From: Lepas anatifera | Lineage: Eukaryota; Arthropoda; Thecostraca; Lepadidae | Reading direction: 5' to 3' | DNA: 64,000 nucleotides | Assembly (NCBI GenBank): GCA_034440635.1 | Contig: JAOTON010000386.1 | Coordinates: 1,839,001-1,903,000, forward strand | Shown here: piece after piece, positions 42,209 to 52,678 of the stretch | How the letters are laid out: each line of letters opens with the position of its first letter | Position numbering within the stretch: position 1 is the first letter of the stretch | Position numbers and translations under genes: made by a program | The notes under the pieces: generated by a model | Seen by the model: only the letters and a program-made list of their open reading frames with translations | Told to the model about the DNA's origin: nothing | The model's database searches: none

Positions 42209-43241
42209 TTAACCCTCGCCCCACCGGGGGGGCCATCGATGGCCCCCTAAGGTTTTTCCGGGATAGCAGAAAAACGACGAGGCGCAGCACCGCGGTTGAG
42301 GGCTCTACCTCTCACTGCATCATTTTCCCATCATCCCTGAAAATTTTTATCCCAGGTCATCCAAGGTCAGGTCACCAGACGAGGTCAACCAAGGTCACCT
42401 CACTCCACCTTTAGAGGTCTGTAAGAGCTACATTTCAAGGTTGATCGATTTGAAACTTCCTACACTTCATGAACTCTCCAGGGTCTATAAGGTGTATATC
42501 CGGGATTTTTCGATTTCGTGCCCTGAGGTCAGGTCACGAGGCGACCTCTCCCATTGGAAAAGCATGGGGAAAAGCTAATTCATGATATAAAAGCCACAAA
42601 AATGATTGCAAATACTCAGACTGCTCAGAACAACGTTTTTGGACACCCTTTCACGGATCCCAGGGGTTATATTTGCCCTTTGACTTTTCCAAGGTCATCC
42701 AAGGTCACCAGGGGTCAAAAACAGTATTTTGACAATAACTTTTGACCTAATTGGGCTAGAGCGGTGAAACAAACACCATCGTGTTTGTCTTGTCACTGGC
42801 TTTCATTTGATATACGGCAAGGTCACTTTTTGACCTTTCGTGACCTCAGGTCATATTAGGTCACGAGGTGACCTCTGGCGGTCAAACCACTGGCGGAGGT
42901 CTTTACGTTCCACATAGCGGAAAAATTACTGGCAATTTGCTATCAAATGTACTTTACCAGGCCTCAATAGCTCTAATGACATAAGAGTTATGCCCAGTTT
43001 GCTTAATCATTGCATATTTGAGTGAAAATAGCCGATCTTGACCTAATTTGACCTCTGGAGGTCAAACCATTGACCTGAGCACTAAAACATGCGAAGTAAT
43101 TTCTTACTGAATTCACGCGAGCTTTCTATTGCACTTTGCAGATTTGCGCTAACGCCCATATTTTCGGAGTTAGAGGGGGGCCATCGATGGCCCCCCGGTG
43201 GGGCGAAGGTGGCACCGGACCCCCGGTGGGGCGCGGGTTAA
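42209..43241 (+). mobile_element. Family A TTAA-MITE, second copy, 1,025 bp
   Basis: Element 42213-43237 with TTAA at 42209-42212 and 43238-43241. It is the reverse complement of 7685-8708 with few differences over its full length. Single CCCACC at the left end; GGTGGG twice at the right. Same palindrome GGGGGCCATCGATGGCCCCC. No coding capacity. Confidence 0.9.
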
Positions 43242-43244
43242 AAG

Positions 43245-43537
43245 GCCCTCTGTGCATAAGGCCCTCTATTCAAAGGTCCCTCGATTCATAAGTCCCTCGA
43301 TTTTCCATCGGTTCTTGCCGCACACTGGCTTGATATGGGAGAGGTGCAAATTCATGAAAAACTTGTTGAGTGAAAGAGGTGACAATTCTAATATTGAGTT
43401 TTTTAGAACAAAAAATATTTTCTGTTTCCTTTCAATATTTTTTTCTCACAGATTGTAAGATCTGTCGCAGGACCATACCGTGCCCTAAAATCTGTCGGGC
43501 ACTTTATGACCCGAGAGCCCGACTTTTTGCAGCTCTG
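43245..43537. other. Short repeats, no gene
   Basis: 43243-43310 has four GGCCCTCT/GTCCCTCGATT units of about 20 bp. 43455-43537 has two GATCTGTCG / AATCTGTCGGGC units shared with 39.98 kb. Confidence 0.5.
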
Positions 43538-43680
43538 CTTAAAATGTTGAGAAAAGTTGCGAAATGAATCATGAATAAGGTGTGCCAAGTACGGCGGTGC
43601 TTTGCGCCGCCGTTTTTTCGTGACGCCGAAAAAAATCCGAGAGGGGGTGTTCAAACACCCCCCATCGGAGCGAGGGTTAA
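43538..43680 (+). mobile_element. TTAA-MITE terminus (family C2)
   Basis: Only the one-hexamer end remains: GTGTGCCAAGTACGGCGG, a GC hairpin, TTTTTTCGTGACGCCGAAAAAA, GGGGGTGTTCAAACACCCCC, ATCGGA (43664-43669), GCGAGGGTTAA. The last 11 bases are identical to the family A end at 8702-8712. Confidence 0.75.
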
Positions 43681-43689
43681 TTTAAAACC

Positions 43690-43889
43690 TAAAGTTTAAT
43701 GTCCCTCAAAGCACAGGGACGGCCACCCCGATCAGGTCATCCTCTCATCAGTCAGTTAAAAGTCGATCTACGACGGGAAAATATTGAGCGCCGAAGCGTG
43801 TCAGAGGAATCGATCCCATGCCTGTCACTGCATCTTCCTGAGCAACGGACCGGAGCCCAACGCCCCACCAGCTGAGCTACCGGGGCGGC
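43690..43889 (-). mobile_element. SINE, family S2, third copy
   Basis: Shares GCACAGGGACGGCC and the tRNA-like end GAGCTACCGGGGCGG with the copies at 18.2 and 25.8 kb; more diverged. The A-box region (AGCTCAGCTGGTGGGGCG) remains clear. Confidence 0.7.
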
Positions 43890-44178
43890 ATGGGGCAAAT
43901 CGCATACAGGCAAGAAACCAAGACACGGATATGCATAGGTTGACGTGACACATGTCAGATCAATAATGACTGACAGCTGGTGATTATCTGACCGCCTTCC
44001 TAAAGCCAGCCAATAATGTGGCGTTTACGGCGGCAGGTGGCAACTCATTTCAAACCTTTGTCCCTTGGTAAGCGAAATACCGTTATATGTGCTTCAAACT
44101 AGGTTATAATAGACTATAACTAGAGAATGATAGGCTAAGAATTAGAATTACGTGCAACCTAGGTTAGAATAGGCAGTA

Positions 44179-44433
44179 GGTAAAAACATAGGCGGATCAG
44201 GGGGCAAGGGGGCACGTGCCCCCGATCGACCCTCGGCGCCCCCTGAAAGGTCGATGGCGCCCCCTGAAATGTCGCTTCCCACCCCCCAGGATACAAAAGT
44301 CGGCGCCCACCGATACGATTTGGCGCCCACCTGATAGGTTTTGCCGGTCATAAGTGGCGCCCTCTGGTCCGGATGGCGCCCCCTGGAAGGTGCCCCTCCG
44401 ATCGGCAATCCTGGATCCGCCTATGGGTAAAAA
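44179..44433. mobile_element. hAT-type MITE, 239 bp, perfect 8-bp duplication
   Basis: Element 44187-44425 with ends CATAGGCGGATCAGG and CTGGATCCGCCTATG; flanks GGTAAAAA at 44179-44186 and 44426-44433. The interior has tandem GGCGCCCCCTGAAAGGTCGA units. Confidence 0.9.
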
Positions 44434-44439
44434 AACGTT

Positions 44440-45552
44440 AAACTAACTAGCTAACCTGAACTACGACTATTCAACTAAACAAACTCACAAATTTCACTAA
44501 CAATCTATCTGTTCTCTTACACTTCTCTCTTCTCCTATGCGGCGGCTGCCCAGCCGAAGAGGGGCGCTCCAGGCTCACCTCCTGGTTGCAGGGTAAAGAA
44601 CCCGCGACACCCTGTCCAGGTGCTCAGCAACAGTTTCTAAATAAACGAAAATTACTGCTTAAATGGAGGAACTCGGGTAACGTAACCAAAACGATCACTC
44701 GGTAACATGCAAAAAAATTATAAACTCCGAATTCCTTAACCGTGGCTGTCGGGCAGTCTTCTTCACGCACTCTGTGAATTTCCAACTGTAATTGGCTCGG
44801 CCTTCCTGCCTTAGCCACATCCATTCCCTCGCCAGTGTTGCAACACTTCGCGACCCATTAAAGTAATCCTCTCTCCCCTAAAAATTTCCCCACACACTTA
44901 AGAGGCGGGCAAATGTGTACTGCAGAGAACGCCTTATAAAAAGTCCTTCATAACAGTAATATAACTGATGTGGTAAGACGAAACGCCTGCTACTGGAGCT
45001 CACCTCTTGACGAGCCGCACGTTTCGCGGGTGGGCACTGCGCTGGCGCACATATTCTTAATCTCTTTGGGAGACCCATCAGCCCTCAGGGTTTTAAATGT
45101 TGTAACAGCGTCTCTCTCAGCTACTAGTGACTGGGTCTTCGGTCATCCTAGGGAGTTCAAGATAGAAGTGATACTGCTACTAAGTACTGCTAAGTGAGAC
45201 TGATGCTGGTCACAGTTTTATTGAGCCAGAGATGGCTTAAGGCAGCAAAGCTAAGAACTTCGGATTCTGTGTAGTAACTCATAGGCTGCTACACCCCAAA
45301 AATATATAGAAATTGTACATAGTATATGAGGAAAGACGTACGCCTGAATAAGTATTTCCAGAGCCTTCTTTTAAAGTAATGCTTGGATACTGAAATGGAG
45401 ATGAGGATGCCGTTACACTTTTGACACATGGGAAAACTGCGCCTACCTGTGCTTTTAGATCACTTTGGCAGGGGCCAAAATATAGTTCTCCCCGCTCTTT
45501 TTCGGAGGTCATGGCCGGATTGGCCCTTGTATCTGCCAATGCATGTAAACAA

Positions 45553-45590
<38 letters not shown>

Positions 45591-46432
45591 ATTATGTCCC
45601 TAAGCACAATACCTAGCAGATGATATTTTGTACCGGTACCGCAAAAGGTACGTAATTAGGCTTCAGAGGAGGCAAATTCAGGAAGTCGAGAAATTTTGAC
45701 ATCAATGAAGTCAATTTGGGAAAAGACGATTCATTTCAAAGATCCGATTGACCATTAGGTCGTCAGAGCCGCATGACGAAATCCATGGAGCGAAGCGGGT
45801 TGAGATTTCTCAAGAGGCTCTATTCTGCCGCCTGGCGGTTCTGGCAGTTGATGCCAGGCCTCTGCAATTGTGTAGGGTGAGAGCCCTTTTACACTAGAAG
45901 CTCAGGCTAAGGCCCCCGAATCTAAATTGAAAATAGTTTTTGAGAAATTTTGGAATAAAGGTTTTTAATTTTGTATTTTTCTCATTTTTATTTCTTAAGC
46001 GAGGAACATGAAATTTGCAGTTTTTTTGAGCCACCTAAGAAAAAAATTCGAACTGTTCTTACAATATTTATTGCGCCAAAATTCAGTATTTGTAATGCAA
46101 GCAAAAAGCTATTTACGTTTGACGGCCCACTTATAAGCTCGAAATGTCAGAAAGCACGCCTCACTTAGTTTAAAGACAGCCACCTGGAGGCACCTAGTTT
46201 AATTTTCTTGTGCTTAAGCATAGTTTCTAGTGTAAAACGTAAAATTCTGACCTAGTTTTTGTCATTCTGCTGGATTTTCTGCCGGAGTACTGCATTTTTG
46301 CTCATTTCATTTAAATCTTAATATCTCGCGATCTAATGCGCCGATTTGACTTTTCATTTTAAAAAATGAAAGAACATTGCTTCCGCCTGATAATATTTGG
46401 AGATGGATATCGTGATATTGAAATTTATTGTT

Positions 46433-46470
<38 letters not shown>

Positions 46471-46920
46471 CTAGTAGGAAACCTTTTATTTATAGCTTCT
46501 TGGTTCCGAGCACATGTCATTCACAAGTTCAGAATTGACATGGCTGAATAGGAAAGTTAATTGCAGTCATTTCATTCATTTACACTACCCACTTATCTCC
46601 AACGGCTTTCGAGTAATTCGTCCGAAAGGGTATTTCAAGGAGCTAAATTTCTCGGAACATGCTTACTTCTCACCATGGTTTCAAGTCCTTAGAATGAATG
46701 GAAGTGGATGAAATTTGGCATGAAGCTAACTTAGGATCCTGGGTCGTATCGCCGATACAAGTGATTATAGGCCAATATAATGCTTTGTTCGTCTTCTAGA
46801 AGTAGCTTTATACCATGCTTTTTCTGTACTAACACAGCACCCGGCGCCACGATCACGGCATCGTTTTGATTGAGTGATACCGGCCAGTGACCTCTTGACG
46901 GGTCACTGGTGTAGGGCTAG
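44440..46920. other. AT-rich spacer with microsatellites
   Basis: (TA)n at about 45557-45587 and 46437-46467. Short frames only. No gene supported. Confidence 0.5.
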
Positions 46921-46929
46921 TGGGAGTCG

Positions 46930-47030
46930 GTGCAGTGATGCGCAGTGGTATAGTAGTTAGAGGACCTGTCTCGTGATCGGGGGGTGCCCAGTTCGAATTT
47001 GGGGTTGACTGTGGGCTATTTATTACTTAT
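46930..47030 (+). mobile_element. tRNA-derived SINE head
   Basis: GTGGTATAGTAGTTAGAGG (A-box-like) and GTTCGAATTTGG (B-box-like) 45 bases apart. The anticodon loop does not pair as a tRNA should. Probably a SINE. Confidence 0.45.
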
Positions 47031-47684
47031 TTTAAAGAAAAGAATGATAACACTGACCTACGGGCTTATGAAAAGACACATTATGAATGAAATATGGTTT
47101 GCTTTCGGCACATTGTCATGCAGCTCTCCTGCGCCGGTGGGGCGTTAGCCCAAGTCGCAGACCGGGGTATTTTTGTGGTGAAGAGGCCCAATGATTGTCT
47201 AAATTAATAGCATGGAGCACTAAGGTCTGGTCCAAGGGTAACATTCCCAGTCTCATAGTTTGTACATATTGTTTGTGGAGTGTTGTGGGAATGACCTAGG
47301 ACCCTAAAAGATGATACAGATGACAGTAAAAGCGCTAAAAGACTGGCAGCCTAAAACGCCAAAGTCCAGAAACTAAAACGTCTCAACCCTAAAAAGCCCA
47401 AAAAGGCTACGTCAAGGTAAAGATAAGAAGAAAAAAGCGTGGGGTGAGGTAAATACAACGTTTCGGTCTTGGACCGTCGTCAGGCGAGGGGTGAAAGATG
47501 GAGGTGGCTAGAGGCCTGAGGTAACCTTTTTCCAAATACCGAGTGACTGGAGGCCTAAGGTAAACTTTTGGTCGAAACAAAAGTGTCGGCAGTCCCAATA
47601 CCCTCTTGCCGAAGGTGAAATGGAACAATGTGTATGGTGTGTTATGTCTGAGCATGCGTCTGAAAGTGTCCCCGTATGTCGAAT

Positions 47685-48296
47685 TTACCGCAAGAGTGGC
47701 CAGGAAGATGTTTGCGTGTTGAGAGTAGGTCTGTAGCGCCGAATGAGGAATGATTCTGCGATTTTTCTGTTTGGGCCATCACTGGCGTATTTTAGAATTT
47801 TGATGCTCAAGTTGTCTGCTGTCAGCTCATCATTCGGATGCATGGTTAATCTGTGTTGGCCGAAAGGTGTTTCCTGCCTCTTATTTCTAGCATCACCTAA
47901 GTGTTCGTTGAATCTTAGTCTAACGGCCCTCTGGCTCTCACCGATATAAAATGACCTGCCTGGTTCGCAAAGCTTACAATCTATCCTATAAATTACATTT
48001 TTGGCATGACATTTCCCATGGATACCTGCATGACAGGCGTGGCAGAAACGGCCTCCCCCAGGGCACTGCACTGGTTCCAGCGCGGATCTGACCAAAAGAT
48101 CCTTCAGGGATGTGCCGCTTCTCCACGCCACCCGCATGGGAAGGCCAGAATTTCGAACGATCCGCTTGACCCGGTCACCGAGAGCGTCGTCAACGAAAGG
48201 TAAAACAAGAGGCGCATCATTACCCCGATTTTGTGGTCTGGGGCGTGGATTTAGAGCTTCGACCTGCAGCTTTTTAAGGAGATGGTTCGGGTACAC
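47685..48296 (-). CDS. GIY-YIG endonuclease domain (Penelope-like)
   Basis: 203-residue frame. A cysteine-rich segment (CPGGGRFCHACHAGIHGKC) precedes the nuclease core: VIYRIDC (about 101-107, the GIY block), FYIGES (116-121, YIG block), R127 in RLRFNEH, and a C-terminal AESFLIRRYRPTLN stretch with the usual glutamate and asparagine. In Penelope-like elements this domain cuts the target DNA. It is separated from the RT frame by a one-base shift near 48300. The core residues are intact. Confidence 0.85.
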   Translation of the reverse strand: MYPNHLLKKLQVEALNPRPRPQNRGNDAPLVLPFVDDALGDRVKRIVRNSGLPMRVAWRSGTSLKDLLVRSALEPVQCPGGGRFCHACHAGIHGKCHAKNVIYRIDCKLCEPGRSFYIGESQRAVRLRFNEHLGDARNKRQETPFGQHRLTMHPNDELTADNLSIKILKYASDGPNRKIAESFLIRRYRPTLNTQTSSWPLLR

Positions 48297-48359
48297 ATTT
48301 TTGAGAAGAGGTCGAAAATCTTTTTGAGGCTCCTCTTACGAGGGCTTCCGGGTGAGGAT

Positions 48360-48752
48360 CTACGAAGTGCCCGAAGAAACTGAGATCGGATGACAGATTT
48401 TTGAGCGAGCAAGGTTGAGCCGAGTCAAAAGGGAGGATGATTGGAGCTGCCATCGGTTTGAAGAAAAGTTCAGTTGTGTATGCCCCGGACGTGGAAACCG
48501 TGATGAGCGTATCCAAAAAGGGATGGAACCAGACGTGCCGGTGTGCTCGATGGTGAGTTTTATGCTGGTATGAAACGAATTGATAAAATCGAAGTAAGAG
48601 TTTAGAGAGTCCTCGCCATGCGTCCAAATCCCCAATACATCATCGATATATCGCATGTAGGCGACTGGCTGATCATGTGGGCTAGGCAAAATCAAAGATT
48701 CCAGCCAGTTCATGAAGATGATGGCCAGTGGGGGAGCTACTCTGCTTCCCAT
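48360..48752 (-). pseudogene. Penelope-like reverse transcriptase fragment, left arm
   Basis: The frame begins MGSRVAPPLAIIFMNWLE and contains MRYIDDVLGIW, the catalytic YIDD box in Penelope-like style. All N-terminal RT blocks are missing because the palindrome axis cuts the gene. Further RT/linker sequence continues in a second frame (48274-48627), so the copy is frameshifted. Confidence 0.8.
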
Positions 48753-48814
48753 TGCGATGCCTTGCGTCTGCCTATAGAAGTTATCACCAAACCTGAGGTA
48801 GTTGTTGGTGAGAC

Positions 48815-48833
48815 CATTTTGTTGTTGACCATT
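48815..48833. other. 19-bp centre of the palindrome
   Basis: Unpaired spacer between the arms, TTTTGTTGTTGACC-rich. The arms close with GTTGGTGAGAC and GTCTCACCAAC. Confidence 0.9.
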
Positions 48834-48933
48834 GTCTCACCAACAACTACCTCAGGTTTGGTGATAACTTCTATAGGCAGACGCAAGGCATCGCAATGGG
48901 AAGCAGAGTAGCTCCCCACTGGCCATCATCTTC

Positions 48934-49400
48934 ATGAACTGGCTGGAATCTTTGATTTTGGCTAGCCCACATGATCAGCCAGTCGCCTACATGCGATATA
49001 TCGATGATGTATTGGGGATTTGGACGCATGGCGAGGACTCTCTAAACTCTTACTTCGATTTTATCAATTCGTTTCATACCAGCATAAAACTCACCATCGA
49101 GCACACCGGCACGTCTGGTTCCATCCCTTTTTGGATACGCTCATCACGGTTTCCACGTCCGGGGCATACACAACTGAACTTTTCTTCAAACCGATGGCAG
49201 CTCCAATCATCCTCCCTTTGACTCGGCTCAACCTTGCTCGCTCAAAAAATCTGTCATCCGATCTCAGTTTCTTCGGACACTTCGTAGATCCTCACCCGGA
49301 AGCCCTCGTAAGAGGAGCCTCAAAAAGATTTTCGACCTCTTCTCAAAAAATGTGTACCCGAACCATCTCCTTAAAAAGCTGCAGGTCGAAGCTCTAAATC
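48934..49400 (+). pseudogene. Penelope-like reverse transcriptase fragment, right arm
   Basis: Contains the same MRYIDDVLGIW block. Frame breaks differ from the left arm at homopolymers, for example one extra base near 48930, so neither arm has an unbroken RT-to-nuclease frame. Confidence 0.8.
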
Positions 49401-49963
49401 CACGCCCCAGACCACAAAATCGGGGTAATGATGCGCCTCTTGTTTTACCTTTCGTTGACGACGCTCTCGGTGACCGGGTCAAGCGGATCGTTCGAAATTC
49501 TGGCCTTCCCATGCGGGTGGCGTGGAGAAGCGGCACATCCCTGAAGGATCTTTTGGTCAGATCCGCGCTGGAACCAGTGCAGTGCCCTGGGGGAGGCCGT
49601 TTCTGCCACGCCTGTCATGCAGGTATCCATGGGAAATGTCATGCCAAAAATGTAATTTATAGGATAGATTGTAAGCTTTGCGAACCAGGCAGGTCATTTT
49701 ATATCGGTGAGAGCCAGAGGGCCGTTAGACTAAGATTCAACGAACACTTAGGTGATGCTAGAAATAAGAGGCAGGAAACACCTTTCGGCCAACACAGATT
49801 AACCATGCATCCGAATGATGAGCTGACAGCAGACAACTTGAGCATCAAAATTCTAAAATACGCCAGTGATGGCCCAAACAGAAAAATCGCAGAATCATTC
49901 CTCATTCGGCGCTACAGACCTACTCTCAACACGCAAACATCTTCCTGGCCACTCTTGCGGTAA
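49352..49963 (+). CDS. GIY-YIG endonuclease domain, right arm
   Basis: Identical 203-residue product to the left-arm frame, with VIYRIDC, FYIGES and RLRFNEH. Identical proteins on both arms mean the duplication is very recent or is kept identical by gene conversion. Confidence 0.85.
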   Translation: MYPNHLLKKLQVEALNPRPRPQNRGNDAPLVLPFVDDALGDRVKRIVRNSGLPMRVAWRSGTSLKDLLVRSALEPVQCPGGGRFCHACHAGIHGKCHAKNVIYRIDCKLCEPGRSFYIGESQRAVRLRFNEHLGDARNKRQETPFGQHRLTMHPNDELTADNLSIKILKYASDGPNRKIAESFLIRRYRPTLNTQTSSWPLLR

Positions 49964-50375
49964 ATTCGACATACGGGGACACTTTCAGACGCATGCTCAG
50001 ACATAACACACCATACACATTGTTCCATTTCACCTTCGGCAAGAGGGTATTGGGACTGCCGACACTTTTGTTTCGACCAAAAGTTTACCTTAGGCCTCCA
50101 GTCACTCGGTATTTGGAAAAAGGTTACCTCAGGCCTCTAGCCACCTCCATCTTTCACCCTCGCCTGACGACGGTCCAAGACCGAAACGTTGTATTTACCT
50201 CACCCCACGCTTTTTTCTTCTTATCTTTACCTTGACGTAGCCTTTTTGGGCTTTTTAGGGTTGAGACGTTTTAGTTTCTGGACTTTGGCGTTTTAGGCTG
50301 CCAGTCTTTTAGCGCTTTTACTGTCATCTGTATCATCTTTTTAGGGTCCTAGGTCATTCCCACAACACTCTGCGG

Positions 50376-51335
50376 TTTATGGCACCCTATCTTCAGCAGG
50401 CCTTCCGAGAACTTATTGTTTGTGGGGCAGATCGAGGAAGGTCCCAGAAGATGATTATGCGCTGGGGTGCTGAGTGCCAAATTTATATAGGCAAATATAG
50501 TCAGCGAATGAAAAATTCAATAGTTACAGGTTTGTGGGAGTCAACCGAAACACTTCTTTTAAGCTTTATTAAAACCCTGATTTAAATTTACGAATAAATT
50601 TATCGACAGATTTCCTTACTGCTATACGTCTGATGACTTCATATACACCATGATTGTTGAATTGAGCCATAAGCTCCACTTGAAAATGAATATTTTTTTG
50701 TAAGAAAACCCACAAATCAGTGTAAATTTTAGCTTGCTCGGGTGTCGCTCTCCACTTAGCACCCTGTGACTTGGAACGCTGAAATCAAGCCAATTTCCTC
50801 AATGGGAGAGTGCTAGGTCGATGCATAAGCCAAAATTGCTTCCCGTGTTTTCCTCTTCCAGAAGGAACGATAGCTTATGATGGGCGCAAGCTAGTTGAAC
50901 AAAAATAATTTTTCGGAAAGCTATAACTGTGTTGCGTTTCTGCGTCAAAATAAATATTTTGACTCATCCCTTAGTCACGGGAGGGAGCGCGACTAAATCA
51001 TCAAATAAAGTAATTCGCCGATTTTCCTAACATAACTTATATTGGGATACCAGCTATCCTTTCAGTTAAGTGTAAAAACCAGAGCCGGTTTTAGGGGACA
51101 CGTAATAGCTTCAACTGGTGAACAATAAGTTAACATAGGCAGGGGCGCTCATGTATCTCAATCACAGGAGGTGCACGTCGTCATGCCAGGAGAAAGGGTA
51201 AATTGATTAAGGGTATTATTCTGATGAAACACTCTTCACTTGGAGAGTACATGAAAGAGGGTATGAAGTGAGGATTCACACACCAGAGGCATATAATTCA
51301 TTGATTGGATGGTAGAAACGAAAAAGGTACATGCA
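50376..51335. other. No recognisable gene
   Basis: A 68-residue frame at 50379-50585 (MAPYLQQAFRELIVCGADRG) is not recognised. Rest unassigned. Confidence 0.3.
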
Positions 51336-51337
51336 AA

Positions 51338-51760
51338 TTAAAGGGATTGTGACACCTTCAAAACGAGATTTTAACTGAGAAAGTCAAGTTGTAAAGCAAG
51401 TCGGAAAACCCGGTACGCAATATATCATTTGTCGTGGAACTCGAGATTTCCGTAGAAAAAAGCTAAAACCTACTTGCAATTTACCCCTCATGTACCCTTA
51501 GCAGCTGGCCACATTTGTCATGGCTCTAGGTGTGACGACATCTGCTGACGTCACGATGAGCATACGCCAATCGAAGCCCTTGAAGCGTTTCCAGTATGGT
51601 AGTGGTTGCCAGATCATGACATCATTCATAGGCAGATTTGTATTTTTTTTAGAAGAATTATAAAAAAAAAAAAATATTATTATTTTATTTTTTTAAAAAA
51701 ATTTTTTTTTAAAATTACACTAAATTCAAGGATTCGACCAAGGTGCCACATTCCCTTCAA
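51338..51760 (+). mobile_element. Family D MITE, copy 3
   Basis: TTAAAGGGATTGTGACACC and GGTGCCACATTCCCTTCAA ends. The segment 51640-51715 has become a low-complexity A/T tract, unlike other copies. Confidence 0.75.
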
Positions 51761-51764
51761 GACA

Positions 51765-52675
51765 TAACATCTTGCAGCTGCAGGATTCATGCCAGATAAT
51801 AAATGCATAGGAAATAGTGTTTGACACGCGATCGAGAAATAGGTGGTCAATTATCGCTATTTCGCACCAAAAATTTTGTCTATTCGCTATTGGAGAATGT
51901 CTACTTAAGTTCGAATTGTAAATCTGTGACCGATGACCGCGATGTAAGTTTTTTTCGAATCAGTGAGAGGAGACAGGAGTCTGAGAAGGAAGCTGTCTGA
52001 AAACCATTCCTCGAACTCGGCTTCAGTGGAAGATAGCTGAAAAGGAACGAATCTTGCTCGATAGTGTACGAAAAATGATGACTTAACTATTTAGTCACTT
52101 TTTAACTTAGATTAATCATGAGAGGTTAAAAAGTTTTAACGGGTTTAATATGTAAATTCTGCTTTTTTACCTTTCTTTCGTATAAGCTCATGCCAGATAC
52201 ATTTTTGCAGATACCATTAGAATCCTCTTGCCACAGAAATTTAAATAGTGTAGGGGAAAGTGGTGGTCACGGACACCGTAACGGTAGTGTGAGTTTTCGA
52301 TGACTTAATGAGCTTTTTTCGTTCCTATTTTTGCTGTAGAGATACCTCAGACATTTATCTACCACTGTGCAAGCAGCTATGTGTCTGTCATTATCCTATT
52401 AAAGTTTGCGTAACATTTAGAAAAAAGTAGTAAAAGTCCATTTCGCCCCACTTAGTGGGATAACATGGTCACCCCATGGGGAAAGATGGATAAGATGAAC
52501 AAAGTGATCGAACCAGGCCTTGAATATTTCCATCTGCATTCAACCACTAGGCGACTGTCGTCCGTCACAGGAAAGAGGGTATTTTCTTACTTTTTCCGTC
52601 AAAGGGTCAAAGGGCTCATGCCTTTTCTGTTTTTTTATGACGGAGGATTAAAGTATCAATGGCTGTCGTGCAACT
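51765..52675. other. AT-rich spacer, no gene
   Basis: No supportable feature; CCCCACTTAGTGGG at 52447 is a small palindrome. Confidence 0.4.
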
Positions 52676-52678
52676 GTG

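Larger units (their letters stand above)
47278..48814 (-). mobile_element. Penelope-like element, left arm of palindrome
   Basis: 1,537 bp reading leftwards: 5'-truncated reverse transcriptase, linker, GIY-YIG endonuclease, then a 3' non-coding part. It is the reverse complement of 48834-50370, with only a few differences, mostly one-base changes in homopolymers. A direct repeat ATTGTTTGTGG flanks the pair (47268-47278 and 50415-50425), a candidate target duplication. Confidence 0.85.
48834..50370 (+). mobile_element. Penelope-like element, right arm of palindrome
   Basis: Mirror of the left arm, reading rightwards with the same order RT fragment, GIY-YIG, 3' end. Palindrome stops at CACAACACTC; 44 bases then precede the second ATTGTTTGTGG. 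Mirror symmetry ends at the same element boundary on both sides. Confidence 0.85.

Noticed and set aside
47278..50370. Pure sequencing fold-back artefact
   Set aside because: Mirror symmetry ends at element boundaries on both sides and a candidate target duplication flanks the pair. Not fully excluded without reads.
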